NCBI GenBank assembly: GCA_018257865.1 | Contig: JAEUBA010000054.1 | Coordinates: 159,318 to 223,317, forward strand | Length of the DNA: 64,000 nt | Source of the DNA: Stereocaulon alpinum | Lineage: Eukaryota; Ascomycota; Lecanoromycetes; Lecanorales; Stereocaulaceae | Reading direction: 5' to 3' | Shown here: positions 1 through 12,141 of the stretch, one piece after another | Layout: each line of letters opens with the position of its first letter | Numbering within the stretch: the first letter of the stretch is position 1 | Notes under the pieces: generated by a model | Databases searched by the model: none | What the model saw: the letters and a program-made list of their open reading frames with translations, nothing else | Told to the model about the DNA's origin: nothing | Made by a program: the position numbers and the translations under genes

Positions 1-1
1 T

Positions 2-3000
2 GAGACTTTCAATTCTAGGCGAGGTGCTATACCGCCTTCTGTATCCGAAGTTCCGGAACGAATAGTCCAACATGCTACTATCAAGGAAGATGAAGCTGCT
101 GATGAGGCACGGGATTACTTTGACCCAAATTCTCTGAAGCGAAACAACAGCCGGCTCACCAAGCACGCCGATCTTATCTCTGTCTTGTCATTACCTAGAG
201 CTGGAAGTAAGAGTATTTTATCAGCTCGAAGTATTCGCACGAATCGAAGTAGACTTGCTACAGCTACTATCCCGGACTTAATGCAAGAGTTAGCTACCGA
301 CGAGAGCAAGTACATGCGCGAGCTGCGTACATTGGTTGATGGAGTTATTCCGGTGCTATTGTCATGCGTTCTGTCCAAGTCAGACTCCGTGGTAGCAGCA
401 GGCCTTTTTCATCCCTCAGCCCAGGATCATCATGACCCAAGTTTTACGAGGCCAATCATAGATATGGGCATCGCCCTTGAGCGATTGAAAAAATTGCATG
501 GGCGCATCCCCCAAAAAGATCCTTCTGCTCTACAGAGCTGGGCGCACGGCGCGCAAAAAGTCTACACTGAGTACCTTAGAGCATGGCGCATGGGTTTTCA
601 TGATGTGGTTGTCAACCTTGCTCCTGCTACCGATACCAGTTCTTCCCCGTCCAGCTCTTCAGGTTTGAACGCGGGAGTACTCGATGAAGGATTGTCGAGA
701 AATGAGAATGGGGACGTTATCAACGGAGACGGCGAAAGGGTTGACGTTGCATTCCTTCTTAAACGACCGCTCGTCAGGCTCAAGTACTTGACCAAGACAT
801 TCAAGGGCATAAACTTTGTTAAACCATCCGAAGAAGCAGAGGTGCTCGCTACGAAATTTCAGAAGCTGGTCGATGATGCTCGACAGCGCTCGAATGAAGA
901 GCGTGCAAGGCTGGAAGACGAAGCGGCTTCGAACATCGATCCCACTAGAGCTCGAGACCCAAGGACCCTTGCTCACTTGACCGGCGTTATCGTCGATCGC
1001 ACACGCCGTGTTCGGGCTCGAGACCACTTCAATCTCGCACTCCAGCACTCCAGTGGACAACGAGTGGACTGTCGCGTAGAGCTTATCTTTCGCGACGAAG
1101 CTCCTAATGCTGCTGGTGGTGGCGACGTGTTAGTCTGTGAGGTTGACGGCACAGGTCGCTGGCTGCTATTCCCACCGGTGCAATCTAGTCGTGTCTCGGC
1201 TCGCAATGGGGACCTCAAAGGCGAGATCATTGTCATGATCAGAGGCATAAGTGGCAACGGATCTGAATGGCAGGAGCTGTTCTCATTGATTACAGATGAT
1301 GAACAGGCAGGTTTCGAATGGGTTCAGATGCTCGGTTTGACCCCAGTGCCTCCGAAGATCAGCAGATCCCAGAGCTTTCTCAGTCGACATCAAAGGACGA
1401 AATCGGCTTGCGGTTTAGCTCTGTCGACCCTTGAGCCTTCTGCGGCTTCTACGCTGCTAGGCAAAAGTAGGACACCAAGTCCTAGGGAGGTTGAAGTGCC
1501 AATTGGTGAAAAGCCGAACGAGGCCTCCAGAGCTTGGGAAGAATCAACAACCTCCATTACCTCCAGCTCGCCCTTGGTTGCACCACCAAGGGAAACGGCG
1601 AAATTGCAGAAGCAGCCTACGGAAGCATTGCCAAGCACGCCTTCAAGGTCATCGAATTATGTGGACCAAGTCAACGACCTTCGCGCGCTACCAAGCCAAA
1701 GCCGAGTCCGTGACTCGACGCCTTCTGAGCCAACTCGAACGCCGCGAAGCTTCAAAGAAGCTCTTGGGCTCAGTGGTACAAGTACCTCTATTGGATTGAA
1801 GCGTGCTAAAGCCAAGAGGCTTTCAAGACATGGTGGTACCTCACCTTCAAGCCCACGTTCGGCAGACAAATCACAGCAAGATCGTGAAGCCCATGCTTCC
1901 TTGCCAGATAATACGAAAGCTAACAAATCAGCCGTTCCTGCAACACAAAGCTTAGACAAACTACGGTCTCTGTCGCCCGAGCCTGCAGTAAGCAACCGCC
2001 ACCAGGATGAGAGAAAGCACAATGCAAAGCCTAGACCACCCAATCATAGAAAGAAGTCCTCTGTACCCTCTATGGAACTTCCGTATATTCCGAAAGTCCG
2101 AAAGGACAGCCCACCCACCACACCTTGTATTGAGTCTGAAGAGGAACCAATATGGCCTTCTCCTATTGTTCCTCAAGAGGCACGATCGTGTTCCAAGTTG
2201 ACTAAGAGACGGCCCGTATCACCCAAAACAGATACTTCCGATTCATCTTCACCGCCACCCACGCCAGTTCACCGATCACCAAGTCCGGTGCAGCTGAATG
2301 GAACTAAGACTCTAACCTTCAGTCAAGGTCAAATCAAGCCGAGAAGATCCTCGTCGCCTCTGAAGCACGAATATGAGCCATCCACTGCATCAGAAAGCTC
2401 TTCCGATTCAGAGGCATCTACAATTGAGCATAAACATGCCACATCTGTAACAGACTCTTCTGATGACGAGGAACTTGAAGATGGAGATGCTCCCACGCCC
2501 TTGATACCTCTAGGTGCACTCGAACGTCTATCGAGCTCAAAGGAACCTCAGAAGACATGTACTCAATCGACTCCGGCTTCGACCATCAAACCATCAGAAT
2601 CTGCCTCCCAAGCACCATATAAGACAGTGCCTGCACAGCCGACAAAGGCCTCCAAGACTATCGCGTCGATCTTTTCATGGTCGGATACGGGCTCCTGGCT
2701 GAGCTTACACCCCAATGAATGCAGCATCGTCATCACACCGGGCTTGATAGAGGCCTTTGAAATGTCTGCCGCCCACTCAAAAATTGTGCCCCCTTCGTCC
2801 CCCGATCCTGTTGCCGATTTAGATGCCTTCTCTGATCTCGCCTCCAATATAACAAGCCAAAACGACGAGGTCCAAGGCGATCGCCCTCTAGTCGCCCTGG
2901 AGCTTACGCCACTCGTTCCCCTCCGTCGTGGCACGGCCCTTGACATCTCGATTCGCTCGCCGCCAACTCCCAACTCCCAAATCACATCTGGCAATAACAT

Positions 3001-3929
3001 TATGTTCCGCTCCCGCAATCCCGAAGAGTGTGAAGCTCTTTACGCCCTTATCAACCACTCACGCATCCACAATCCCACCTTCATCGCTCTCCAGAACGCA
3101 CGTGCATCCGGCAGCTCATTTCCTCCAGACCGCCGCAACAGCACCAGTGCTGGCAGCTCCAAACATAGCTGGTTCGGGGGATGGGGCCGTTCTTCGAGCT
3201 ATCGTGCCAGCAGTGCGCCTACACCCAGCATTGCAGTCAGCGAGAGCAGTGTTGGCAGTATGACGAGTGCTTTCTCGGCGCTCAAGCGCTTTGGGAAGGG
3301 GAGTAGCATGTTCAACATATCTCGCAGCACTATCACCTCTCGTGAAGGCAGCAGGGCCAACAGCATATACACGAGCTCTGACAACTCGAGTGGTAGTGGC
3401 ACTAGTACTCCTGTCCCTGGGGGCATGATTAGTGCGGGCAAAGACGCGCCGATCGGCCTTAGCAATGCGAAGATTAGGCTCTATATCCGTGAAACGGCGA
3501 GCAGGTGGCGGGACATGGGTAGTGCAAGGCTCACTATCATGCGACCCGAAAGGAGCAACACTGGGCCTGATGGAAGACCGACGAGTAGTGGTGGCGGGTA
3601 CCATCAAAGCAGCAATGAGAAGAGGATTGTCATTAATGGGAAGACGAAGGGGGAAGTGCTGCTTGATGTGCAGCTGGGTGAAAGTTGCTTTGAACGCGTG
3701 GCCCGGACTGGTATCGCGCTGAGTGTGTGGGAGGACGTCGTGGGTCCAAATGGCGAGGTGGGCGTTGTGGGTGCTGTTGGTGGGGTTGGGGGCGGGAGGG
3801 CTAGGGTCTACATGATTCAGGTATGTTGTAATGCGTGTAGTTTGAGGACAAAACTGATTACTGTCGCAGATGAAAGGTGAAGCTGAGACGGCCTATACGT
3901 TTTCCATTGTTGGAAAACTACGATACTAG
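2..3929 (+). CDS. DH/PH-like (RhoGEF-type) large protein, 5' end outside window
   Basis: The frame is open to the left edge, so the gene begins outside the window; the first visible in-frame candidate at 185 is TTG, not a believable start. About 1292 residues are visible. Residues ~95-300 begin with DLMQELATDESKYMRELRTL, the typical opening of a Dbl-homology (Rho GEF) domain. Residues ~320-455 look like a PH domain (VIVDRTRRVRARDHFNLALQ, then WLLFPPV and EWQELFSLITDD). A long Ser/Pro-rich disordered region follows (~460-900), then a second weak PH-like block (TGSWLSLHPNECSIVITPG) and a Gly-rich C-terminus. An intron at 3821-3869 (GTATGT...CAG) restores the end: MIQ joins MKGEAETAYTFSIVGKLRY, stop at 3927-3929. 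Without that intron the ORF would end at 3880 on intron sequence. The DH/PH call is by motif only; GEF activity is not shown, and fungal proteins of this type are poorly characterised. Confidence 0.75.
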
Positions 3930-5490
3930 GAGGTATCAGCATGGACTGCGGCCACCTACTGTGGATTCTTCAATGCCTGAAGGGTATACACCTTCACGCT
4001 TGTATTGTGTTTCTTTAAGTTCTTGCAAATGTGTGCCTCATTCATGTTGCTGTCTAATGGTTATGGAAAAACACGGTCTGGGACATGTACATCAGGGCAT
4101 CTGGAGAGGCTAGATTCGGTTCATGTAACATTACGCTCAACACACGCATACTAGACGTGGGGCATTACCCCATATTTCATGAAAGGAAGGGAATAACCCC
4201 AACCTCTTAACCGTTTCTCAGCTCAGTATGCCGCTTTCATTTGAAGTTTTGATTGCTTTGAGATGTTGTGTCTTGATTCCGATCATAAAGCTGAGCTGGG
4301 AGTTAGCCCTTCACAGCCCATGTTCCACTGTGAAGTACCTTATTGAAAGCTAACTCCACGGTGGTAGATTCAAAGTGAAACGGAATCTGCGCTGGAGAGA
4401 GGCCAAATTTATTGAGTTTGGCTCGCAGTTACAAAGTGTCTCGAATCTTGGAAACCTTCCTATGCAATTACAGCACACACCCATGGGTTCTTAGCTTATC
4501 AGAGTAGCTTCGATGCGGGGTTAGCACGGGCAGTTTGACAGCCCCAGCACAATTAAAACGACGAACCTCAAGAGTCTTACCGCTTCGGCGGTGTTGAGTC
4601 ATCTATCACATACTCGCCACCATACCGTCAGAATTAAGACGATAAATACAAGGCTCCCTGCGCTGGTAGTGCACGGTCTCCGAATGTGGTACGCTTAGTG
4701 CATCGTTAAAGCTCTTACAGGCCTACTGTACAATCTTGTACTATAGTAGACTAAAAGAACTGATACTTTTAAATCCCCCTGCATCAGCGGGGAATTGTCT
4801 CCCAGTACATCTATAACAGGATATCGCTGACTTCTCTATAGATCCTCAACAAAGTCTTGTATCACCACAAATCAACACCGATGACAGACTTGAGTCTCCC
4901 TACCCTGGTAATACCCAGGCTTTCAGTATGTTCCCGCAATAGCGCCAACGAATAATCTATATACGCCAAGAGGCAGTACTGTATGAGTACAGCTTCGTCT
5001 GTCACGGCGTTGTATCAAGAATTTCCACGAGAAGGTCTAGAAGATACCACATTGCAGGAGGTTTGTAAGGTATTGACATTTGGAATCAGTTCACATTCTT
5101 GGGGGTCTCGGGCTCCTGTGGTCTGGTGAGCATTATCTAAAAATCACAGAGTCGGAATTGGTTGCCGGGCCCACCACGTACCTGCCATTTTGACTGTGGA
5201 ACGAGAATGGGAGCAATGAGGGATACCCATAAGTAATTAAAGAAAGGAAGGTGTTAGGATGGCAAAAGAACCATTTTGGGACAGACGAGCAAGGTGAAGA
5301 TTGGATGGCGTGTACGGATTTCATCTCTGGGGCTCATGTGTTGAGAGGCTAACAATTTGCATGGTAACCCTCGTCCTCTCCTCAGTAGTACTCAGATTCG
5401 CAGTGATCCCATGGCATGGTAGTGTCAGGAGGAGGATTCTCTGGCTAGAGGCCTAGGCTCTAAACCCTCTACACCCTTCCACCCCATCCC
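3930..5490. other. Intergenic, no gene recognised
   Basis: About 1.56 kb between a plus-strand gene and the 3' end of a minus-strand gene, so it should hold mainly two 3' ends. Short ORFs (for example 5133-5324 minus) have no recognisable domain and no intron signals. No tRNA or repeat was seen by eye. Confidence 0.5.
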
Positions 5491-5952
5491 TCACCAAAAC
5501 CAACGCCAAGGCCTCGATACCTCATTATTCTTCCTATCAGCAACGCTCGCGCCAGATTCCGGCACAGGGCACTCCTTTCTCCTAGCCATCATCACCCGCT
5601 CCTTTTCCTTCAATTCGACCAACTCAAGCTTTGCCCGTCGTTGCCAAGCCCAGAAGTCCTTGTGTGCATCCCATTCAATCCACCACGATCGAATACTGTA
5701 AACATCCCATAATTCATAATCGAAGAGCTCTCGAAAGGCGACTTCTCTGGCTTCTTCGAGTTTCTGTTGGGCTGCAAGTTCCCTTTTATGCAGGTACGCA
5801 GGGTCATCCTTCAGTCTCTGAATGCGTTGCGCTGCCTCCTGGGCCCTTAGTTGCTTCTGCTTCTCTGCAGCTTCTTCTTCTTCTCTACAGAGCTCTAGTG
5901 CGACTCGGCTGGAGCCACGGCTGGGCGACACTGCTATTATGCCAATGGCCAT
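5491..5952 (-). CDS. Small coiled-coil protein of unknown function
   Basis: A single-exon frame of 153 residues when started at the ATG at 5952 (MAIGIIAVSPSR). An in-frame ATG 14 codons upstream (5994) gives 167 residues; the downstream start is preferred only because the extra residues look like leader sequence. Residues ~20-75 are Glu/Gln/Arg/Ala-rich (EEEEAAEKQKQLRAQEAAQR) and should form a coiled coil. A Trp-rich stretch follows (SWWIEWDAHKDFWAWQRR), then another charged helix. No signal peptide or membrane helix is visible. The family is not recognised. The charged helical composition and lack of stops support a real gene, but no homology was checked. Confidence 0.5.
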   Translation of the reverse strand: MAIGIIAVSPSRGSSRVALELCREEEEAAEKQKQLRAQEAAQRIQRLKDDPAYLHKRELAAQQKLEEAREVAFRELFDYELWDVYSIRSWWIEWDAHKDFWAWQRRAKLELVELKEKERVMMARRKECPVPESGASVADRKNNEVSRPWRWFW

Positions 5953-6418
5953 GGTGAGTTGATGGCTGTTTATTCGGGTGCTTTGGTTGATCAAGGACAG
6001 ATTCTAGGAGACGGGGAACCCTAAGATGAAGAGATGAGGCGGGAGATAGAGGTAGAAACTTAGGATGTATAGGGTGAAATTAATGTTAGTCATTGGTATA
6101 ACCATATGGAAGATGAATCTATTTTCGAATGGAACTTATATTCCTTGGCGAGGTTATCCACCGCCTCGAGCACATTAGCGCCAAATCTAGTCTATGGCGC
6201 CTTAGCAACGAATACTAGCAGCAGCTTTTTGTACATCTCACGTGGGACTGCTTCACCTCAGGCATCGTCTAGCTCCGTTCGAAGGTCTCCATGTCATCTT
6301 TGTATTCACCGAACCGCAATGTCTGGAACTAGATGGGATACGTCATAATCAAGCCACCCAAGCAGTATGAAGATGATTCTTGCTAGTTAACATCCAGCTC
6401 CGAATTCAGACTGTCCGG

Positions 6419-7060
6419 TCACTGCCAATTCCATGAGGTACGCCTTTCCACCAGTGCCACCATTGGACATTGACACGAGGTACCCAAAAGAACACCAGAA
6501 CGACTACTCCTCCTGGCCAACAGCTTCAAGTGCACCAGTCTGGTCCGTACGCATTGGCCATCACACAGATCAAACATTCCGTCAGGTACAAGCTTCCCAC
6601 GGTGTTTTCTACAATGCTTCCAATGTCCTTGCCCGCCCTTGTTCGGACCTGTGATGCCAGCAGTATCTTCAACGCATTTAGCCAAGGGTTTTGTATGTCA
6701 GATGGCCTGGTTCGTCATCTTTTCCATGTTCCCAGTCCCTTCTCACAGGCTCTCCGTTGAACCGCGAAGATACGTGAGGTTCTCTGACATGGCCGCATTG
6801 GTGATGAGTGACTCGGCTCTCTCTCTTGCCTGTCTGGGGTGACAGGGTCATCTCATATGTGGTAAGGGTTCGACAGGCATGTGAATGTCAGCGCCTTGTA
6901 GCTTCAGGTCCTTTGCAGTTGTACTCGCGGGTCGACTGGTGTTTTTGTTTCCCACAATGACATGCGCAAAAAGGCCCCTCCTTCTAAAAACTGCCTTAGC
7001 ATATGTTCTTTCATAGCTTGGCTTCCGTCTCCTCTCCCGTTCATAGGGCCAATCCACCAC
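6419..7060 (-). other. Cys/His-rich coding-like fragments, possible decayed gene
   Basis: On the minus strand, neighbouring frames read like pieces of one Cys/His-rich protein. One piece is VTHHQCGHVREPHVSS near 6760-6830. Another is WKHCRKHRGKLVPDG followed by MFDLCDGQC near 6550-6640. A third is a basic stretch (WPYERERRRKPSYERT) near 7020-7055. Stop codons lie between them and no clean intron chain joins them. They may be remnants of a pseudogene, or chance. No family is assigned. Confidence 0.2.
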
Positions 7061-7401
7061 TAGCTCTGGTCCTAGCGATTGCTTTTGGTCAATGCAGGGT
7101 AATTTGAGTCTATCGGTGGTATCATTCTGCTATGTTACAAGCCGGTTTCGAAGGCCTATAGAGATTTGGCGATGTCCTGAGATAGATGTGTTGTGAGATG
7201 AGGCGCCGCCGATGTAAGGCGACTTAGCTACCATGGTCGATTTCGTTTCGTTGTATGACACAATGGCCTGGTAGGCCTTTGGAAGCTTTGATAATGTTTC
7301 GAGCGTAACGCAGTCGCAGATTGGCATTACCAACACAGGGGGGCTTGCAAGTATCGTGTTGATCCTAGTGGTATTTATTATCGGCAAAGACATGGTGGAA
7401 C

Positions 7402-7612
7402 TTTCGGCACCGCCGAAGCAGCAGGACTCAAGTTTCGTGGTTTTTGTTTTGCTAGTATACCAACGATGATATGGAAGGGAAGTCGATTCCAAGGAAGCAG
7501 CAGGACGCTGAGGTTCGTCATTTCTATCTTGCTGATGTACTGGCGAAGATGTGGTAGGAGGTTCGACACCGCCAAAGCAGAAGGACTTTGAGGTTCGTCG
7601 TTTTTTTCGTTT
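7402..7612. repeat. Imperfect 80-bp tandem repeat, about 2.7 copies
   Basis: The anchor GAAGCAGCAGGAC occurs at 7414 and 7494 and as AAAGCAGAAGGAC near 7574, so the period is 80 bp. Each copy continues with a diverged form of AGGTTCGTCATTTCTATC and then GATGATATGG/GAAGATGTGG. Because 80 is not a multiple of three, an ORF across it (7130-7696 minus) shows the repeated peptide CFGG only with frame changes, which argues against a coding repeat. Confidence 0.7.
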
Positions 7613-7705
7613 TCCCTTTTGGTAGATAAAACTAAAAACGACCAAGACACCGGATCCTATCAACCGGCTAAGAAAAGGGGCACTCGAAAGCCTCAACGCT
7701 GCCCT

Positions 7706-7744
7706 GGGGCGGCCAGGGGAAGGGGGGGGGGGCGCAGACGGGGG
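7706..7744 (+). other. G-rich tract with G-quadruplex potential
   Basis: Four G runs lie within 39 bases of the plus strand: 4 G at 7706-7709, 4 at 7716-7719, 11 at 7722-7732 and 5 at 7740-7744. The loops are 2-7 bases, which fits the common G-quadruplex pattern. It lies just beyond the 80-bp repeat, outside any recognised gene. An 11-base homopolymer is also a frequent assembly weak point. Confidence 0.55.
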
Positions 7745-10319
7745 AGCCGGCAGAGCGCCGGCGATGTCCTTGGGCCTCGGAAAAACCCAAATACTATAGG
7801 CCTATATCAGCCAACAGGCAGCTTGAAATAGATCAAAATTTCTTACAACACCCCCCACGCAATCTGCGCCCCCACCCCCAGGACGAGCAGCGACGTCCAC
7901 CTCTCGAGTGCCCCGTTCATACGGGACCAGAAAGACGGCATTGTACCTACTAATGTAGGCTTTGGTTCGATGATCAAATGCGATAGTAGTAACATTGTAT
8001 TGTACTAATGAATATCAAGATACATGAAGTAAAAATTGAAGAATCGAAGAGCACGAGATTGATATATTAGGGAAACAACGCTAACTCAAACACTGAACAA
8101 GAAGAGCAGGCACGTTCTTTCCTTCAAACAGGTGGAGCGGCAAGTGCTCCTCTACGATACATCGCACAAGTGCGGGAATACTAGCTAATCTCCACGTAAG
8201 TACCCATGATTCTCCGACGCCTCAGAATTATAAGGAGACATATTTATATTCCATAGAATCAAGAATCGGCGACCAGAATAGTCTAAAGCTCTGGGGAATG
8301 GATCAATCTAGGAAAGTGAGTAGTAGAAAATTCGAGATAAGCTCGCCCGGCAAATCAATCAGATGGAACTTTCATATACGACAACAGCACAACGAAGAGT
8401 TCTAATTGGAAGTCCTTTGCACAGAACATGAAGAAAACTGAAACTTATGGTTCGAGATAATTAGTTGTTGCAAGCTGAACGGCGACTGCAGTGATTGTGA
8501 CTATATCCCAGCCTTGAAGACCGTCGGGCTATCATGTACCCAGATTTCGCCCTCCTGGTGGCTCAGGACGCAACTACGTCCTTCCATGATCAGCGCGTAC
8601 GTCTTGAACCTCATCGAATTCCCCAACCGTAATCTTTCAGGTAGTACGCGGTCCATTTCACCATCATGTGTAGACAAGCACTCAGCCAGGTTCGGTAAGT
8701 TGTAGGTTTTGAGCTAGCCAGGCTTGAAAGAGACATACTAGGCATGTGAGGAAGTTGTAAAAGACGAGGTTCCACTTGAAGCAGAGCTGAGAGCAGGCGT
8801 ATCTGTAAGAGCGGCGAGCGGCGAGCTGTGCATCGATGGTTATTGGTAGGAAGCAGAGCTGAACGCAAAAGGGCCTATGCTTAGAGTCAGGGAAGAGTTT
8901 AGCCTCTGTATTACCATCCTGAACGGCAAGACTAGGAAACGCGGCCTCCGGTTGAAGTGAACCTTGGGACCAAAGTTGCTTCGAGGTGGACGGCGTTGAG
9001 ATGTGCAGACGTCAACAAATCAGAGAGTTAAGGGCGACATCTTCCTTGGTCTGAAAGTGTTCATACAGGCATACTTTGAGTTCGAAACGGCGTTACCTGG
9101 GGTCAAAGTAGTAATAGAAGAGGTAAATTGTCATTCGTATTGATCTGGAGGGGAAGTACAAGGTTGGACTGCAAGGCGCAATGAGATAGGACAAGTTGTA
9201 ATGTAGAGGATGGCGGGCACAAGCACCTCCAGCTGGCAAATATGTCTCTACTTCGGTATCTTGTCTCCTCTTTGTTAGAGAGATGACAACCAGGTACATC
9301 TGAAGGTTGTGGGTTTCATGTGTCGCCTGCCATGCGAGCTATGTAAGCGTGCGTCCCAACGGCTTTTTGAAGTCAAAATGGCTAGTTCTAGGGGAAACGG
9401 GAAACCAATTAGGGGTGATTAGGTGCAAATGTCCGCCACAAACGGTCAATAGACCAGCCCTAACCCCAGGCTAATTTAATCCATGCCGTTGATGGGAGAT
9501 TGAATTGCCATCGTTTCATGTCCGCGCGAGCAATCGCAAAGCGCAAATCGCATCCTGGGCGTCACCATTTCCTCCTGTCGTCATTGCCAACATGAAGTCA
9601 AGGGTTTGCCAACTTCGTAATAGTAAGACCTTTTCCACGATAAATAGAGCTGAAGTTAATCACTTGGCTGCAGAGTTATACATCTGGCTAGGTTGTTTAA
9701 CTTTCGTCTCGGAAGTTTTACAGTCCAGCCACGAATTAAAGATGTATGCAAATGCATGATGTGCCCTCGTTGGAATCTGACTGTGGCGAGGGCGAGCTTG
9801 GCAGTTCGTTGTTTGATCAACAACCACTCTTACCCTTCATCAGCCCCCTTTGCAAGTTCGAGGTAATTTCCGCTCCCATCCCTGAAGATGAAAAGCCACT
9901 TGTCGAGATCGACAGCGGAGGATTGTGTTGGCGTTGCCGTTGAGCGAATCAGGGCAACTCAGGCAGACGATGTCATCGTTTTCCGGCCACACCTCTCATC
10001 CCATCTGGGGCAAACCTAGCACGCCTGGTCTCGGCCTGTTCCACCGCTATGGCGCCACACACGTTCCATCGCGATCATCATTTCCTACCCTGTGGAAGAA
10101 GCCTTCATGCCTTCCCACTCTTTCCCGCCGGTATCCAATTGCGGACCAAAAGATCTTCCCAGCTCTAGACTGTTTTACGCCTGACGTACCTCCGCCAAGG
10201 TAAACCGTTTCATCTGGTTAGAATCTCTTCCGTCAACGATTAATTCAATTCCATCTTTGCACCAAACTTGAAGTCGTGAAGCAACCAATCAAGCGGGCCT
10301 GCATCTTTCAGAAACAAAC

Positions 10320-11366
10320 ATGCAGAATCCTCTTCGACGCCCCACGGGCAACTCTGCTCCAACGTCCAACACTCGCACAAGAACCCGAGACGTGGAGCGG
10401 AATCACAATGATGATGGCGGTTATCTGGCCAAGGACGTCCGAGCCCACATGGTTGCCATGTCTGGCGAGTTCGTTGGAACGTTCATGTTTTTGTACTTCG
10501 CTTTCGGTACGTCTAACCATCTAGTCGAGTTTCCATGTGTGGTCCTCAATAACCTGATAATGAACAGCTGCAACCCAGGTTGCCAACACATTATCTGCAA
10601 ATAATGGACCGAACCTTCAACAGCTTATGTTCATAAGCCTTGCTTTCGGTTTCTCCCTGGCAGTAACAGCTTGGGTCTTCTACAGGATAAGTGGCGGCCT
10701 CTTCAATCCAGCTGTACGCTACCCAGCCTCATGTTGAGTCTATTCGTGTGGACGAAAATTGTCTGACACACGGCCAGGTTACCCTGGGCATGGTCATCAC
10801 AGGCACCTTGCCAGCGCTTCGTGGTCTCCTACTCTTTCCTGCGCAAATGCTTGGTGGCATGGTTGCTGCCGGCCTCTGTTCGGCAATGTTCCCTGGTCCC
10901 CTAATCGTTGAGACCGTCTTGGCCCCAGGTGTCTCCAAAGCACAAGGCGTGTTCATTGAGATGTTCCTGACAGCAGAACTCGTCTTCACAGTCCTGATGT
11001 TGGCCGCTGAGAAGAATAAAGCAACCTTCATTGCTCCCGTTGGGATCGGTCTCGCATTGTTCGTTGCAGAGCTTGCAGGTACGTACCTCAATTATCACCC
11101 AATTCGCTCAGCACACAAGTACCGATTGACCGTTCGCAGGAGTGTATTTCACGGGAGGCTCTCTCAATCCTACTCGATCATTCGGGCCTGCCGTTGCGAA
11201 CCGCAACTTTCAACATGATCATTGGATATACTGGGTTGGTCCTTTCCTAGGTGCTCTGATCTCGGGCGGCTACTACAAGTTTGTGAAGTACAACAACTAC
11301 GAAGAGGCCAACCCTGGACAAGATGACTCTCATCATCCTCAAGACACTGGTGGCAAGCATCATTGA
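10320..11366 (+). CDS. Aquaporin (MIP family water/solute channel)
   Basis: Four exons: 10320-10506, 10568-10713, 10778-11078 and 11140-11366. All introns are GT-AG with GTACGT/GTACGC donors, and they give 286 residues, normal for a fungal aquaporin. Joined, the protein shows FLYFAFAATQVANTLS across the first junction and the first channel box GGLFNPAVTLG (NPA at ~109-111). The second box, after the third intron, reads GGSLNPTRSFGPAV, so it is NPT instead of NPA at ~221-223, while the following selectivity-filter Arg is kept. Hydrophobic segments fit six membrane helices. The charged N-terminus (RTRTRDVERNHNDDGG) and the His/Asp-rich C-terminus are cytosolic tails in this family. Lack of long loops points to an orthodox aquaporin more than a Fps1-like aquaglyceroporin. 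Substrate is not known. Confidence 0.93.
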
Positions 11367-12141
11367 GCGAATAAACACTACACTTTCAGCCGGTCATGAT
11401 ACTTAGCTATCGCTATTTCCTAGACTTACAGGGCGAGAATTTGCCACTTTATTCGGCTCAATTTAATTCTACCATGTGCACACTTTAGCCATTTCTTGCA
11501 TCTAACATACACTGCGTGGCTCTTAGCGGTGGAGACTGGAGGAAAGATCTATCCAAAGGAGTCGATGGAAAAGCAGACAACGGGCATTTGTGTGGTTATA
11601 AATTTGCTATCAGGGACGCAATTGGAAGCATTCTAGAGCACTTCTATTGGATCTTTGAACATGGGCAGCTAGGCTATTTTGTGTATATGTAGGAGCGATC
11701 ATATTCAACATGGTTGTGTTACCACTACTGGCCGTCCATAGGTGGGCAACGATACCCAGCACCTGCGAGAGAAACGTTTTACGCCAACAGCATCGTCAAT
11801 AACTACTCACGAATACATATATCTGCGTATTTTGAGATAAGTTTCACTCCGACGGATTCGGTAACCTTGTAAATGGCAGAACACTTCGGACATCACACCA
11901 ACTCGACGTACAAACAGTTAGAAATGAAATAGCAGTTTCCACTGCACTGAATACAACCCAAAAGATTTGTGTAGTTAGGACCTATTGTTGTAGCGCAAGA
12001 GGAAGCCAATGACATGTGATCTCGCGTCGCGTCAAATTGTAGGCGCTTGTCATCACTCCACTCGACCACACCATTATTACCTCCGAGCCCACGCGACAGC
12101 TGTTCCTGCAAGGCTCAAGGTCATGAACAGATATTCCAATC
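11367..12141. other. Intergenic between aquaporin and RDH54
   Basis: 775 bp between tandem plus-strand genes. It should hold the aquaporin 3' end and the RDH54 promoter. No further ORF, tRNA or repeat was recognised. Confidence 0.6.

Larger units (their letters stand above)
5953..10319. other. Gene-poor interval with possible decayed sequence
   Basis: About 4.4 kb in which no complete gene could be built. Short frames occur on both strands, but none has a family motif together with believable splice sites. Separate entries describe the minus-strand fragments at 6419-7060, the 80-bp tandem repeat at 7402-7612 and the G-rich run at 7706-7744. From 7800 to 9500 nothing is recognised. From 9500 to 10319 the sequence is the CT-rich upstream region of the aquaporin gene. 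Confidence 0.5.

Noticed and set aside
185..3880. Large frame starting at 185 as a complete gene ending at 3880
   Set aside because: The codon at 185 is TTG and the frame is open to the window edge. The last residues before 3880 are intron sequence (3821-3869), and splicing gives a better end at 3929.
5133..5324. 63-codon minus-strand frame
   Set aside because: No motif, no splice signals, and it lies in the 3' intergenic space between two genes.
7130..7696. 188-codon minus-strand frame as a membrane protein
   Set aside because: Most of it is the 80-bp tandem repeat read in shifting phases. Only a short hydrophobic start looks protein-like and no family is recognisable.
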